From: Limnephilus marmoratus
Taxonomy: Eukaryota; Arthropoda; Insecta; Trichoptera; Limnephilidae
DNA: 64,000 nt
Direction of reading: 5' to 3'
NCBI GenBank assembly: GCA_917880885.1
Contig: OU862923.1
Location: forward strand, 22,604,770 to 22,668,769
Made by a program: the position numbers and the translations under genes
Notes under the pieces: generated by a model
The model's database searches: none
What the model was told of the DNA's origin: nothing
The model's input: only the letters and a program-made list of their open reading frames with translations
In this document: piece by piece, positions 1 to 10,790 of the stretch
Layout of the letters: every line of letters begins with the position of its first letter
Numbering within the stretch: position 1 is the first letter of the stretch

Positions 1-113
1 TTTGTGAATTAACACAATTTAATCAATAAAATTTACTTGTGCGAGCTGGGATTTGAACCCGTGACCTTCGGGTTGCTAGTCGAGAGCCTTATTTCTAGAC
101 CACGGAGGCCGTC
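1..113 (-). repeat. tRNA-headed SINE, head portion, runs off the window
   Basis: On the minus strand this is the 5' tRNA-like head of the window's main SINE family, followed by the AATAAATTTTATTTG linker. A good pol III box B (GGGTTCAAATCCC) lies at 48-60 on the complement and a diverged box A region at about 84-105. The SINE body would lie before base 1. Confidence 0.75.
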
Positions 114-583
114 ATCCTAATAATTGTCGCCATTGTTTCCCATTCTTTGAAGTAAAATAGTTTCCTTTGATGTTCATTACTTCGTGCACGGACGCGTCAA
201 ATCTATCACTGATTATTATTTCTCGAGAGCTTCGAGAGGCATTGTTGTTCCTTTTTGTATCTTGATGGCTTCTTCACATCCACAGCGTGTTGTGCCCACT
301 CAAAGCCTGGAACAATGGAGCCTTAGTTCGAGGAGCCACAATCCACAATCTCGAAGCTTCAAGTGCCAGTGCGGTGTCAACAGCGCTCCACCGTGCAAGG
401 TGTTGGGTGCTGGCCCTGTACTCGTGCTGTAAGACTACGTGTCACTTGGCAGGCCAATTACTTACATTTCCTCTGCTTGTTCCTGGATCCTAAGTCCTCT
501 TCAGGGCAATGCGTCCTCGAGATGCGACAAAGGAGGACCAAGGGCTTTGGCAAATATCGCTACGGCATTTCTAAGCCGTGGTG
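114..583. other. Unassigned stretch, locally less AT-rich
   Basis: Short overlapping ORFs of 68-82 codons occur in several frames, but none gives a protein motif I recognise and the frames overlap in the way of chance ORFs. Base composition between about 230 and 575 is richer in G+C than its surroundings, as in a decayed element. It stops where the T-run of the next LINE begins. Confidence 0.4.
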
Positions 584-1820
584 ATTTTTTTTTATTATTT
601 CATAAATGATTAAATGTTACATTTTTGGCCATTTTTGACTACCATACTAGGCTATTGCCCGTGTTGTGGTAGTCATACATGTAATATAATTTTATATAAA
701 CAGATAATAAAATATAAGAAGAGAAAAGAAAAAAATAACATATTTAGGGATAAATAAAACTAAAAACAGATAAAAATATAAGAATTGCAAGTTATCTAAG
801 AAATAAAGAAAATTTAAAGAAGATGAAATAAACATTGGTGAGCATTATTCTTCTTGAAATAAAATTTGGTAAGTAATCTTCTGCACGAGAGTACATGTTT
901 GTAGTCATATTTGATATTCGTTCTATGAAAGAAATTGGAAAGAGTGTTAGAGAAAGTAATTTTTTGTTTGATTTTTTTAAAATGCAATATTAAGTTAAAG
1001 TAATTGATTAATTAAATTTGTAATATTTTTTCAATTAATATTAATATTATTTGTTTTTTATTGTAATATTAAGCTCTCATGTGTTGTTTGAAGAAATCTC
1101 TTCCCTTTTCAAATATCCAATGATTGATACGGGATTTAAAGAGAGATTTAGAATTATGTGACTTTATATCGACACTCAAAGCATTATACATTTGAGGAGC
1201 GATATACCAGAATTGTCGTTGAGCGAAAGAAGTTTGAGTTTTAGGGACCACGCAAACCAGGTTTGCTAAGAAGCGTGTGTGTGCTTGATGTTGTGGGGCC
1301 ACCAGTAGATTATTTTGGCATATATAACATATGCTTATCTTAGTAAATAGCTGTCGAATATCTAAGACTCTGATTTTTGCAAAGAGTTCATTTGACGGGT
1401 GGGTAGGTTGACATTTAAATATAATTCTCAGAATTAGTTTTTGAACTAAAATAATTGGTCTAATAATGGATTCAGCACAACCACCCCATCCCACTATACC
1501 GTATGTTGCTATGGATTGGAAAAGGGCAAAGTATACGCTTCTTAGAGTTTGTAAATCTAAGATAGACCTAAGGGAGCAGAAAATATGGCAGAGTTTACGA
1601 AGTTTTTGTACTGTGTTATCGATGTGAGCTTCCCAACGTAGTTGGTTGTCTATGATTATTCCCAAATATTTAACTACTTTTGATGATTTGGGGGTCGAAC
1701 ATGTACAATTAATATTAGATGTGGTTTCTGGATTTTCTAAATTGAGTTGACACGAGTGGATGATTGGTTTAGGACAGTTGTTGGGTATATTGTATTGTAT
1801 TTTTACGTCAGAAACTTCTT
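584..1820 (-). mobile_element. Non-LTR retrotransposon (jockey-like) 3' end
   Basis: A T-run at 585-592 is the A-tail of a LINE inserted on the minus strand. The coding relic runs from about 1797 down to a stop at 1069. It contains VVKYLGIIIDNQLRWEAHI and YGIVGWGGC, followed by the thumb/C-terminal stretch typical of non-LTR reverse transcriptases. Bases 593-1068 are an AT-rich 3' UTR. The copy is 5'-truncated near 1800-1820, so the palm domain with the catalytic YxDD is absent. A short inverted repeat (GACTACCA/TGGTAGTC) lies at about 636-672 in the UTR. Confidence 0.8.
1069..1797 (-). pseudogene. Reverse transcriptase C-terminal remnant
   Basis: About 240 codons of uninterrupted reading frame encode the C-terminal end of a non-LTR reverse transcriptase. 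The segment KYLGIIIDNQLRW corresponds to the region after the palm domain. The frame ends at a TAA beside 1069. It lacks an N-terminus and catalytic motifs, so it is a dead 5'-truncated copy rather than a gene. Continuous reading over 700 bases suggests a fairly recent insertion. Confidence 0.75.
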
Positions 1821-2106
1821 ATATTAGTACTCTTACGATTTAAACAAAAAGTTCCAAATTAAAATTCTGTGTGTATGATGTGTATGATCTCCTAAGATAC
1901 TCTGTTATATACGTTTCTGGGTTGTAGGGTTACATAAGGATGAATTTATTAATTAACAAATTTTTTTAAATGTGGTTATTATTCGAATGAACGCGGGGGA
2001 AAGCAACCAAGATGGTCGTCCCATTTCAGGCCTCTAACATATTCTGTCAGAGTTTTTATATTTCCGCTTTACGATAAAATCCAAATAAATGGAATATTTC
2101 TGAACG

Positions 2107-2495
2107 TTTTTTTTTACATGAATATCGCACAAGAGTCCCAACTGCTCCCGTCTGGAGCCAGTGAAACTATGGCATCCTATATTGGGGTATGTTGTGAGGC
2201 TGAAGGTAGTGGGGAGGGGAAGGATATAGGGAAGAGGAAGGTGGGGAAGTACCCGGCTATTCAGATCTGGTCACCAAACACGGCTAAAGCCATTTCAAGC
2301 AACGTTTCAATTCTGAATGGTGGTCTTACACCAGGGCGATACTGAAACCGATGGAACGTGCCGCAAATGTACCATATATTATTTTAAATGAATAGATTGT
2401 GAAATACACAAATAAAATTATTTGCCACGCCGGGATTCGATCCCGCGACCTTCGGAATGCGAGTCAAGAGCCTTACCGCTGGACTACGCCGGCCG
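2107..2495 (-). repeat. tRNA-headed SINE, near full length
   Basis: A T-run at 2107-2115 marks the 3' A-tail. The tRNA-like head, with box B in GGGATTCGATCCC at about 2432-2444, ends at 2495. Body landmarks shared with the other copies include CTGCTCCCGTCTGGAGCC and CTTACACCAGGGCGATACT. The body opposite the tail is open in one frame (2118-2345). I could not define a target duplication. Confidence 0.85.
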
Positions 2496-2818
2496 TATCA
2501 GAAACTGTTCTTGAAAGGTGGTGAACTAGGCTTCAAAATTTTATTATTAGAAATAAAGATAAAATTCAGTATTATTATAAAAATTATATTAAAATTTTTA
2601 ATGCAAAAATAAAATAAAAAGTTTTAAAAATCCATCACCTTACTTTTTTTGTCGAAATACTCTACTAAAATTTATGATAACTAAAAAATACAAATATTTT
2701 GAAACAAATATATTATAAACATTACTTTAACCTCAATTTTTGTCATTTCATATATAAATAAAATTAAAAATTATCAAAACATCATAAAATTTTCTTAATT
2801 TGCTTTTATGTAACTTTT
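2496..2818. other. AT-rich stretch, nothing recognised
   Basis: Very AT-rich sequence with A and T runs. I see no ORF, terminal repeat or RNA signature. Confidence 0.5.
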
Positions 2819-3033
2819 TGAAGTAAAACTTCTTTACGCACGCTTGACTTGGGGAGTAAGCTGGTGAATGCGTGACGAGAGCGTTACGAAAAGCGTGATC
2901 GGGCGAGGCGAACGGTCGGGCCTTTACGCGCGCTTGACTTGGGGAGTAAGCTGGTGAATGCATGACGAGAGCGTTATGAAAAGAGGCGAACGGAAGTTGA
3001 GAGGGAGATATAAGTCAGTAAAGTTTTACTTCA
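2819..3033 (+). mobile_element. MITE-like element with two 90-bp internal repeats
   Basis: The termini are inverted copies of TGAAGTAAAACTT (2819-2831) and AAGTTTTACTTCA (3021-3033). Two direct repeats start at 2833 and 2923, each beginning TTTACGC, passing through CTTGACTTGGGGAGTAAGC and ending near GGCGAACGG. The interior is GC-rich against an AT-rich background. A second copy lies inverted at 41046-41264. No coding capacity; presumably mobilised in trans by an unknown transposase. Confidence 0.75.
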
Positions 3034-3421
3034 GTCGTGTGGTCTAAAGCACACTCGTTTTTTTAATTATTCTTCTACGGTTAACTCCTAGATTAGAATA
3101 CAGAGCGTGGTGTTTTCTCTTTTAGATCATATTTCTCACCATGAATTTAAGGGAGACACAACGATTTCTATGAGATCCATAATATGAGTAGTTCCCAAAA
3201 GCACTCAATTAAGCCTGAAGGTTCAATGTTGAGTTATTTAAACTTTTAAGATCTGATTAGTATTCGTGCTCGATATTCGTGTTTTCGCAATACGGACACT
3301 ATTAATTATATTAATCTATTTTGAGAGGCTTCTGGGTAACTCTTCGAGAGACTTCGAAGAATTTTGCACGTCGTAGCATCTTTTATCATCCACTTCTCCT
3401 AATATTTTCTCGAGATTCTAT
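3034..3421. other. Unassigned stretch
   Basis: Mixed AT-rich sequence without an ORF above 60 codons. Nothing recognised. Confidence 0.4.
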
Positions 3422-3719
3422 AATACATGTAACATGGAGAAGGGTGTAAAATTTACTTTTTTTACATTAATCCGTTACGAGTATTTTCATTTTTATTATC
3501 GATTTTCAATTTTGTTCAAGCTTCGCTGTTGTAATCTGATCGTTTTATTTATTACACCTTAATATTATTAAAACGAATAAACAAATAAAATAAATAAAAC
3601 GATCAGAATACAACAGCGAAGCTTGAACAAAATTGAAAATCGATAATCAAAATGAAAATACTCATAACGGATTAATGTAAAAAAAGTAAATTTGGCACCC
3701 TTCTCCATATTACGTATAT
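3422..3719. mobile_element. Long-inverted-repeat MITE
   Basis: Two arms of about 130 bases form a near-perfect palindrome: 3422-3553 pairs with 3588-3719 around a loop of about 35 bases. Landmarks are ATGGAGAAGGGTG near the left tip and CACCCTTCTCCAT near the right. Differences between arms are a handful of substitutions. There is no ORF. The structure is that of a foldback element. I could not define a target duplication. Confidence 0.8.
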
Positions 3720-3906
3720 TTTAGAAATATATTGAATTGTAAATAATAATAATTATTATTTAATGAATACGACATAAATAATATTTATGTCGTAGCTTGT
3801 TATGTACTTAAACTTTCATGAAATTTCATCTTATTATTATTAGTACCTACCGATCGTATCGATAAAAGTAATCATGAAAACATTTTAGTAATTAACAAGT
3901 TTTGGT
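3720..3906. other. AT-rich stretch, nothing recognised
   Basis: AT-rich, with a short inverted repeat TACGACATAAATA/TATTTATGTCGTA at about 3767-3793. No coding signal. Confidence 0.4.
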
Positions 3907-4288
3907 ACCGCCGCCCCAAGAACCATTTATTGGATAACCAACAGGCTGCCTTAGGCCACCCCAGGTGGTTAGCTACGTTTGATGACTTAGCAGGGGTTGT
4001 CTAGGTTTTGGCGGCGTATGCGTTTGCCACCTACGGCGTGGCGAGCCGGATCGGGAGAGACTGGTTGAAAGACCTAACCTAGACCTCTTCAACTGGACTC
4101 TCACGACCCATCACCTTGCACCTTGGATTCATACGTCCGTCACTCCTGGACCCCCCACTTCTCACACCTTTTTCCTTCTCTGAACTTCCTTTCTCTAAAA
4201 ATACCTTCCACACAGCATCCCCAAAGTTGATATAGGCCCAGAGGGATTTTTCCTCCGGGCCTCCTGTGTGGAGCTATTTAAAAAAAAA
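3907..4288 (+). mobile_element. LINE 3' tail, subfamily A
   Basis: Starts in a block with GGATAACCAACA and GTGGTTAGCTACGTTTGATGA and ends in CTCCTGTGTGGAGCTATT plus nine A residues. The last 90 bases match the 3' end of the LINE whose ORF lies at 14454-15178; the upstream part matches only the other A copies (6605-6950, 35910-36340, 39556-39950, 40800-41040). It is non-coding and 5'-truncated. The A-run fixes the + orientation. Confidence 0.7.
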
Positions 4289-4469
4289 GTCAAATGGAAT
4301 TCAAATTATGTCTCACTACTTTCTTTCAGTATTGGTTTTCCTGTCTGGCTCTCATTGATTTAGCGGTTCCATGGCATTTGATCCGCCGACAATTGATACA
4401 ATTGCTTATACACAATGTGCAGTCGGTTAGGAAAAATACCGTGTATCTAATTACACAAAATATAATAAC

Positions 4470-5430
4470 TAAGTGATCCCGAAGGGATGTGCAGAGAGGA
4501 TGTACCGCCGAATATCAAAAGTAGAAGATGAGAATAACAAAAGTAGAAAAGTAGAGCATGCTCATTTGAAGCCAAATGAGCATGCTTACAAATCAACAGC
4601 CATTGGATTGGATGCTCATTGGATTATAATCCGATTGGACGATAATTATCGTCCTTTGTGCTACGGACACACTTGCTCATTTCCCATTTGAAGCCCAAGA
4701 GTATGCTATGTGGTAGCAATTGCTACCTAGTAGCATGTGTGTCAGTGACGTTGCTAGTATTGAGCATGCTCATTTGAAGCCAAATGAGCATGCTCACAAA
4801 TCAACAGCCGTTGGATTGGATGCTCATTGGATAATCAGGTGGAAGGAGGAAGCCTCTAGGCATGTGTGAACAGGCTATGCTCATTTCAATCCGATCTCAG
4901 TTCGCGCCTGCGCATTCTTTGCAAAAATGTTAAAATAACCCGCTGGGGTCACAGAATCACGAAAAACCTTGTTTTTCGTGATTTATTATGGGAATCACGA
5001 ATATATTTGGAACACAAGGTCGCTAAATACCCGCAATATATTTCCAAATTCCCAAAAGTTCCTTTACCTCCAAAATGAAACCACATTCTTTGAAATTAAC
5101 ATTTATTTTTTATTATTCAGTCGTTTTCGGATTTGTTGACATTTTGGAACCAAATCAACCGTTTTATTTTCTTTCATCAAAAGATTCTTAAATAATTGCG
5201 TTGCAAGTAGTAAGATTATTTTGTTTGGTTCTTGGCAATTTGATATTTATTTGACATAAGCATGTGTGTTCAATTGTTGGCTTTGAGCATGCTCATTCAT
5301 GGGAAAGCTCAAACCAAGCTTGCTTATTAAGGAGCAAATGTGTACAGTTGACTATTTGACATGAGCATATTCATTAATGAGCATGCTCATAAGCCGGCTT
5401 GTTAATGAGCAAGTGTGTCAGTACCATTAC
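4470..5430. repeat. Cluster of TGAGCATGCTCA palindromes
   Basis: The 10-mer GAGCATGCTC or a near variant recurs at about 4556, 4579, 4763, 4786, 5287 and 5377. A block of about 80 bases is repeated directly at 4556-4635 and 4760-4835, with each block bracketed by an inverted pair (CATGCTCATTTG / AAATGAGCATGC). It may be a decayed foldback element repeated in tandem. Confidence 0.6.
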
Positions 5431-6045
5431 TAATAAGGGGCGAGGATGCTATTGGTTAGAGTTTGAACCCCGCCGCTCAGGTTTACAGATGAATATAAGG
5501 TCATGTGGTAACTCGAGAAAGTTAAGTTGCCTCCCGGCTCTACCCGCACATTTTAAAGGAAAAATCTCTGGCAGGGCTGAAATACTTTCAGCTAATCCAG
5601 AGTGAATAGAATCGTAACTCTTTTGTCAAAAGGCTTATTTAACGAGCGGTTGAGGTAGCGTTTAAATTCCTTTGGGTTATTATTAAAGCACCCATAAAGT
5701 TATTGTTGAAGTTTTGTATTGTCTTACTATTATTGAACTTATCATACAAATTGCGAATTCAGTACAATTGCGATTGTACCTACTCCAAAAAATGACTAAT
5801 TGTGTTTACTGTATAAAAATTGTGGATTTTATGAAATTACCGCCGCTACACCTTCGTATTATTATGACTAAACATCATCAATATCCCGGTCATACCTAAA
5901 TTTGTTATCCATTTAACTATTTCTACTGCTTATTGCGTTGCCACCGTTTCGGCTTTCATCGCCATTATCAACTGTGAACTGTGACTAATCTCTCTTGTTT
6001 TTTTGTAGAATTTTTTTGTCATTTGTTGAAGATCTCCATTTTTTC
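5431..6045. other. Unassigned intronic stretch
   Basis: Short ORFs of up to 68 codons without recognisable motifs. I see no exon-like codon bias here, in contrast to the scrib exon just downstream. Confidence 0.4.
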
Positions 6046-6215
6046 TCCGCAGAGGGCAGAGAGGACGGACCGCCAAACAACTCATTCCTTACCTCATTGG
6101 CACAAACTCCTTGCCTCATTCACTCCCATAAATCATCTCTTACATACTAATCCGTTATTCTGACTTTTGACATGGCCCGACTGATTTACTTGATCGTGGC
6201 ATTTCTTCTTATAAT
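6046..6215 (-). repeat. RTE-like LINE tail repeat (family C)
   Basis: Contains the complement of GTTTGGCGGTCCGTCCTC and GGGCCATGTCAAAAGTCAGA, shared with copies at 10500-10790, 29130-29360 and 58610-58800. The copy at 10500-10790 shows which strand codes. This piece lies just upstream of the scrib exon within the intron. Confidence 0.6.
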
Positions 6216-6291
6216 GTTTTGCTTATGGCATTACTTGTCCCCATTATTAATTGTGAAGGTGACTAATCATTGTTTGTTTGTTTGTTTGCAG

Positions 6292-6460
6292 ACATCCCCG
6301 ACATCCCGGAGGACATCAAGCACCTGCGCGCGCTGCAGGTGGCGGACTTCAGCAGCAACCCCATCCCGCGCCTGCCGCAGGGCTTCAGCCAGTTGCGTGC
6401 GCTCACGGTGCTCGGCCTTAACGACATGTCGCTCACCAGCCTGCCCACGGACTTCGGATG
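6292..6460 (+). CDS. scrib: Scribble leucine-rich-repeat exon (internal exon, partial gene)
   Basis: This is a 169-base internal exon of the LAP-family polarity scaffold Scribble, which works at the lateral membrane and septate junctions with Dlg and Lgl. The translation contains DIPDIPEDIKHL, LQVADFSSNPIPRLP and LTVLGLNDMSLTSLPTDFG, a close match in my memory to the N-terminal LRR block of insect Scribble and spanning about two and a half 23-residue repeats. The acceptor is a T-rich tract ending in AG at 6290-6291. The donor is GTGAGT at 6461. The exon begins with the last two bases of a split codon and ends with two bases of the next (TG, giving Cys or Trp), so flanking introns are phase 1 and phase 2. 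Codon third positions are strongly G/C, unlike the surrounding AT-rich DNA. No other scrib exon is visible, so upstream intron exceeds 6.2 kb and downstream intron exceeds 57 kb, unless a short exon was missed. Confidence 0.9.
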
Positions 6461-6604
6461 GTGAGTAAAACCTTTCTGTTAGGTAGATAGGTGCCGGCTT
6501 CTTCTCGCTCTAGAATCTCGTTGGAAGGTCGAAGGTCGAAGAAGTGATCTGGTATGCAAATCGTGCTTCCTTTAATATTTTATGGTATCTGCACGTACAC
6601 GTGA

Positions 6605-6950
6605 GAAAGTTCTGGGAAGGAACAAAGGTACGAGAGGTGGGTAGGAATCTGAGGGTCGATGTGTCCAGCAGCGATGGCTGTATGAATCCATCCCTCCCAC
6701 TGCGGTGCATGACGATGGGTCGAGAGAATCGGGCTGGAAAGTTCTAAAGGTCCTCCTCGATCCATCTATCGATCCGGCTCGCCACGCAGTGGGTTGGTAA
6801 ACGCATCCGCCGCAAACCTAGACAAACCTCACTCAATGAACCCGGGCACCCCAATGCACCAAACGTAGTGAACCACTTGGGGTGATACCTACGGCAGGGG
6901 TGTTGGTTATTCAATAGATGTTTCCCGATTCGGCGGTAACCGCACCCGCC
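6605..6950 (-). mobile_element. LINE 3' tail, subfamily A (minus strand)
   Basis: Complement of the subfamily A tail, with landmarks AACGTAGTGAACCACTTGG and GGTTATTCAATAGATG near its right side. It begins about 145 bases after the scrib splice donor, so the insertion is within the intron in antisense orientation to scrib. The terminal A-run is lost. Confidence 0.65.
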
Positions 6951-7224
6951 TCCCAAATTGAAATCGCCTAGCAAATAGTGTAATGTTCCAAGGACACGTG
7001 CGCTTTAATAGGTAACACCGGCAATGCCTTCCTTTTCTCTCTCGGACCTCGTTTGACAATGTCGAGGTTTATTGAAAGAATACAAATTACATGTTAAAAT
7101 TTGGCGAAGAACTTCTTTGGTTTATCTGGTATTCAAATCCATGTTTTTTTTATTTGGTGTAGCACGTGCGCATCTAAAATATGAAGTGTCCGGTAGTGAA
7201 GTGTATGTTTTTAAGCTCTGAAAC

Positions 7225-8008
7225 AATGATATTAAGCTCTCCTAAAAGAATAATACCATCGCATAAACCATTACAAATAGAAGAAAGAGACCTACATATC
7301 CTAGATAGCGAAAAATACCTGCCTTATATATTGATAAACATTTAAACAACACGTAGAAAAACTGAAAACAAAAATCATCCCATTAATTGGTGTATTTGGT
7401 AGAATTGCTCATCTTCTACCAACAGGGGTAAAGAGGGGCTTATACTTTAGCTTAATCCCGTCTCACCTAAATTATTTAATAGAAATATGGGGAAACACAT
7501 ACATTACGTACTTAAACGACTTACAAATAATACAGAACAAAGTTATTAAAAAACTCTTCACCTATAACCCAGACACTCCCACAAAAAACTATACCAGGAA
7601 ATGAACCTTTTGAAAATAAGAACATTGTACGAATATAACATATGTCTTTTAATCTACAAAATACAAAATGGACTTATACACACAAACACAACATTTATAA
7701 AAACATCACAAGTACACGAAAATTATACTAGACAACACAATAAATTGTACACAAATACTGTCAAGACTGAAAGTGGCAAGAGAAGTATTGGTCACGAGGG
7801 AGTTCATATATATAATCTCCTTCCAGATAACCTAAAAACGGAAAATAATATAAAAACATTAAAAAAAAAACTATTTAAACTCAAAATGTTGGAACAAAAT
7901 TAAAAATATTACTTCTTACTGCTGCACTATATATGCTCTGTATTTTAGTTAAGAAAGCGAAATATTATGTTTCTTTTAACTTAATAATAATAAAAAATAA
8001 AAAAAATG
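7225..8008 (+). mobile_element. LINE 3' end, family G (uninterrupted copy)
   Basis: A decayed reverse-transcriptase C-terminus reads, with frame breaks, through PSHKPLQIEERDLHILDSEKY and ends in the open frame 7601-7903 (YNLLPDNLKTENNIKTLKKK then stop at 7901-7903). The sequence ends in an A-rich tail (AATAATAATAAAAAATAAAA). It is the paralogue of the copy at 26547-29075 and preserves the empty sites of the two DNA transposons found there: CATTAATTGGTG near 7380 and GTCACGAGGGAG near 7791. Confidence 0.75.
7601..7903 (+). pseudogene. Reverse transcriptase C-terminal remnant (family G)
   Basis: One hundred codons end in VHIYNLLPDNLKTENNIKTL and a lysine-rich tail, the typical extreme C-terminus of jockey-like non-LTR reverse transcriptases, where a hydrophobic block precedes LPxxLK. 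Upstream frames (7225-7600) show the same protein in pieces with stops. No catalytic residues remain. Confidence 0.65.
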
Positions 8009-10339
8009 TTTGATATAAAACACTTCAATTCTCCGGTTAAATATTTGGCGATGAACTGATCTGATGTGCAAAAATAAATTTAAAAGGGTCGATGCATATT
8101 TTATATCACTTTATCTTACTTGTTGTGATGTGGCAAAATCATTTCCTTAGTTTAATAAAGTTCCCCTTGTTCCAGCACTTATACGCGTACGTACATTACG
8201 GGGAATCTTTTCTTGAAAGAATTTCAGAGTTTCCTTCAGGGCAGCTTTACGAGTATTTATAAGACACCTCGATACGGACGACGAAGAAAGTACCAGTCTA
8301 ACATTACCGTTGGTGATCTATCTTCATCGTTTGTTTTTTTATTAGAGTGTGATATATCGCACAATCCCCCAGTCACGTTCCGGCAACAGTGGAACTGCAT
8401 CTGAAAATCCTTAAGCTTAACTATGTGAGAAACCTTTCTGCAATTTATTTTCTAAGCCAGACATTTATATGTGAGATAAATCTGAACTTACTTAAAAAAA
8501 TAACAAAGTATATTGAAAAGGATGATGTTTAATTAAATTTCTGTTGAAAGCCCCTACAGTTCATCTGATTCTTGTTCCCAACGAACGAGCGTTAAAATGA
8601 GGCACGTAGAGTAACGTTAAAGTTAATAACGCTCGTATATCATATTATACTCGTACAATGTCTCTCATTCGATCTCGCACACCATGGAAAGGAACCGATA
8701 CGAAATTGCATCAAACTATAATGCACTTTAGAAGCGGAGCGCCAAACCACATCCAGAGTGCTTCCTTTGGTTTGGAGAATGTCGGAACTTACAACCATTT
8801 TGACCAAATTTCTAACTTAAAACGGTATTGTACATCAATGTGAAAACCGTTTATTGTAATTTGGGTCGTTATTAGCTTTTCATACGTAAAGTGACCCTAT
8901 TCGCAAACTAGGCAAATAGTTACTTCAATAGTTAATAGCCCTTCAGTTGATTTTTTTAAACCTTTACACTTTTTCTCAAAAAAAGCGCTGTACAAATTAT
9001 CCAATTATTATTATTAATTAAGCGGATTCGGGGACTCTCCAGGAAAACCTTTTGCCCTGAATGATGGTTTCTCACCAGGTAGAAAACAGTTTCTTCCTCT
9101 TAGAACGAAGCGGAAACAATTTTTTAATCTTTTAAATTGGAAAGAAGATATAATAATTTCGTTAAGCCAGATTTTTAACGTAGGAACTCTGGGTCCAGAG
9201 ATTAGTATCGGGAGTCACTCAAGTGTAGCGAAGTTCTGTATTAAATGCTTTGCATTTTGTCTGTCTGTAAATTTGTTTGTATTTTCTGTGTCCGGTCAAT
9301 CCTGCCAAGATGGTAGCCGTGTTGGATAAGACCTTTTTAATCCGCCAGAGTTCGCATGAGCGTTACGAGCTGTCAAATCAGAATAATCAACGCTACGCGA
9401 GATCGACTGCTCATAGAAATACTAGAGATATAATCAACAAAATTAAGTACGTATTCACAAAATATGTACAATTGCAAATGAATGATAACGTAGAAGTTTG
9501 GCGTTCCATTTTCATGTTTTCCCTTTTTACATTTCTAACTGCATGATTCAAACCATCAATCAATTAAATACTTGCACTATGTTCGCATGCTTAAAATTGA
9601 GCATGGGTTCAGGTTCATTCTTAATCATTGTCTTTGAACACCGAAATTCTTGTATTCTATTCGAAAACTTTGTATGCCTACTACCTTTCGAATACCACTT
9701 TGTCAAATTCGAATATATTGCTCATTTTTGAGTAAGTTGTTTCACAGAATAATTCAAATTTCAAAGTTAATATTTAAGTTCTGCGAAAGTTCTATTCGAT
9801 CTCTGAGAAACAACTTGCTACTCAGGATTAATAACAGAACTCGAATAGAACTTTCATAAAACTTATTTGGTCTTAATATTAATGTCGAACTCAATACGAT
9901 TCTGCTTGGAATGTTTATTTGTACGAGTACAAGCTGCTTCGCCTTCGAAACATGAAGAAAAATAATTAAAAAAAGTACTTGTGTTCGTCGAAATTGTTTA
10001 ACACAATAAACAATGTTTCCGCTGTGAGTTACTCCGGCCGAACTGTGCAGCGAAGTGATGTAATATCTAGGGAAGTTTCCCTGGATGTAGGGAGAAAATA
10101 CCTTTTTAGGGAAAAGGTAGAGCGGTAAATCTTAGGAAATTCTGAAATGTTGACTACTTAAAGTTAAAATTCTAAGGTATATTTAAAATATTCTGAGAAA
10201 TATGCAAATCCGAAAAGTATGCAAGGCTGGTGTGAGCGTATTTAGTAAGATTAAGAAAGAGACGCTCAATTATTATAACCAATAATTATCAGCCTGAAAC
10301 ACTCATCTACATTGAAAAAAATCTTCCGACAAAAGATAC
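8009..10339. other. Long unassigned AT-rich stretch
   Basis: No protein motif found. A reading frame at 9277-9546 (89 codons) matches nothing I know and has no exon-like codon bias. A 14-base inverted repeat (GAAAGTTCTATTCG / CGAATAGAACTTTC) lies at about 9784-9857 and may mark a small foldback relic. Bases 8975-9018 resemble the AGCGCTGTACAAATTATT tails common at insect repeat ends. Confidence 0.4.
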
Positions 10340-10406
10340 ATGCCGCCAACGGGACCCGTGTCCTTCTGATTGTCTGTCAGGTGCTCTACCACTGAGCTAT
10401 GTCGGC
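10340..10406 (-). repeat. tRNA-like SINE head or tRNA pseudogene
   Basis: The complement reads GCCGACATAGCTCAGTGGTAGAGCACC, a very good box A, then a degraded box B (ACGGGTCCCGTTGG). The T arm cannot pair properly and the acceptor stem is incomplete, so I call it a tRNA-derived pseudogene or SINE head, not a functional tRNA. Confidence 0.6.
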
Positions 10407-10499
10407 TTATCTAATACCCGCCAAATAATTCAATATATACTAGTGTTTCATTCAACAATTACTGCTTACTACATTTTTCCGCCTGAAAACAACCACCTT

Positions 10500-10790
10500 T
10501 ACAGATGGTTTGGGAATGTAGAGCGAATGAACGAAAAAAGAAGTGTAAGGAGAAAATGCAAATCGTAGAAGAATTCCGAGACGCGCGAGGAAGTCATGGC
10601 ACGATAAAGTGAATCGGATACTTGAGTCGGGCCATGCCAACAGTCAGAATAACAGAAGAGTATGTATGAGAAAAATGAATGTGAATGAGGCAAGGAGTGT
10701 GTGTGCCAAGGCCGAGTTTTTTGACGGCCCGTTCATTGCCTGCCCCTGCGGAGAAACTGATGGAGGCGTGATGGTTAATTAAATGGTTAG
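10500..10790 (+). pseudogene. RTE-like reverse transcriptase C-terminal remnant (family C)
   Basis: The plus strand starts with RWFGNVERMNEKRSVRRKCK, the conserved RWxGHVxRM block near the end of many insect endonuclease/reverse-transcriptase ORFs, followed by stops and a non-coding tail. The tail (GGGCCATGCCAACAGTCAGA and TGCCCCTGCGGAGAAACTG) is shared with 6046-6215, 29130-29360 and 58610-58800, which fixes their orientation. Confidence 0.65.

Noticed and set aside
184..584. Three overlapping 68-82 codon frames as coding
   Set aside because: They occupy three frames of the same DNA and none resembles a protein; at most one decayed element underlies them.
6172..6468. 98-codon frame overlapping the scrib exon
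   Set aside because: It runs through the intron and reads the exon in the wrong frame (Ser/Arg-rich); the LRR frame with splice sites explains the DNA.
9277..9546. 89-codon open frame as a gene
   Set aside because: No motif, no splice or promoter context, AT-rich codon use.
10340..10406. Functional tRNA gene on the minus strand
   Set aside because: Box A is good but box B and the T arm are broken and the acceptor stem is incomplete.
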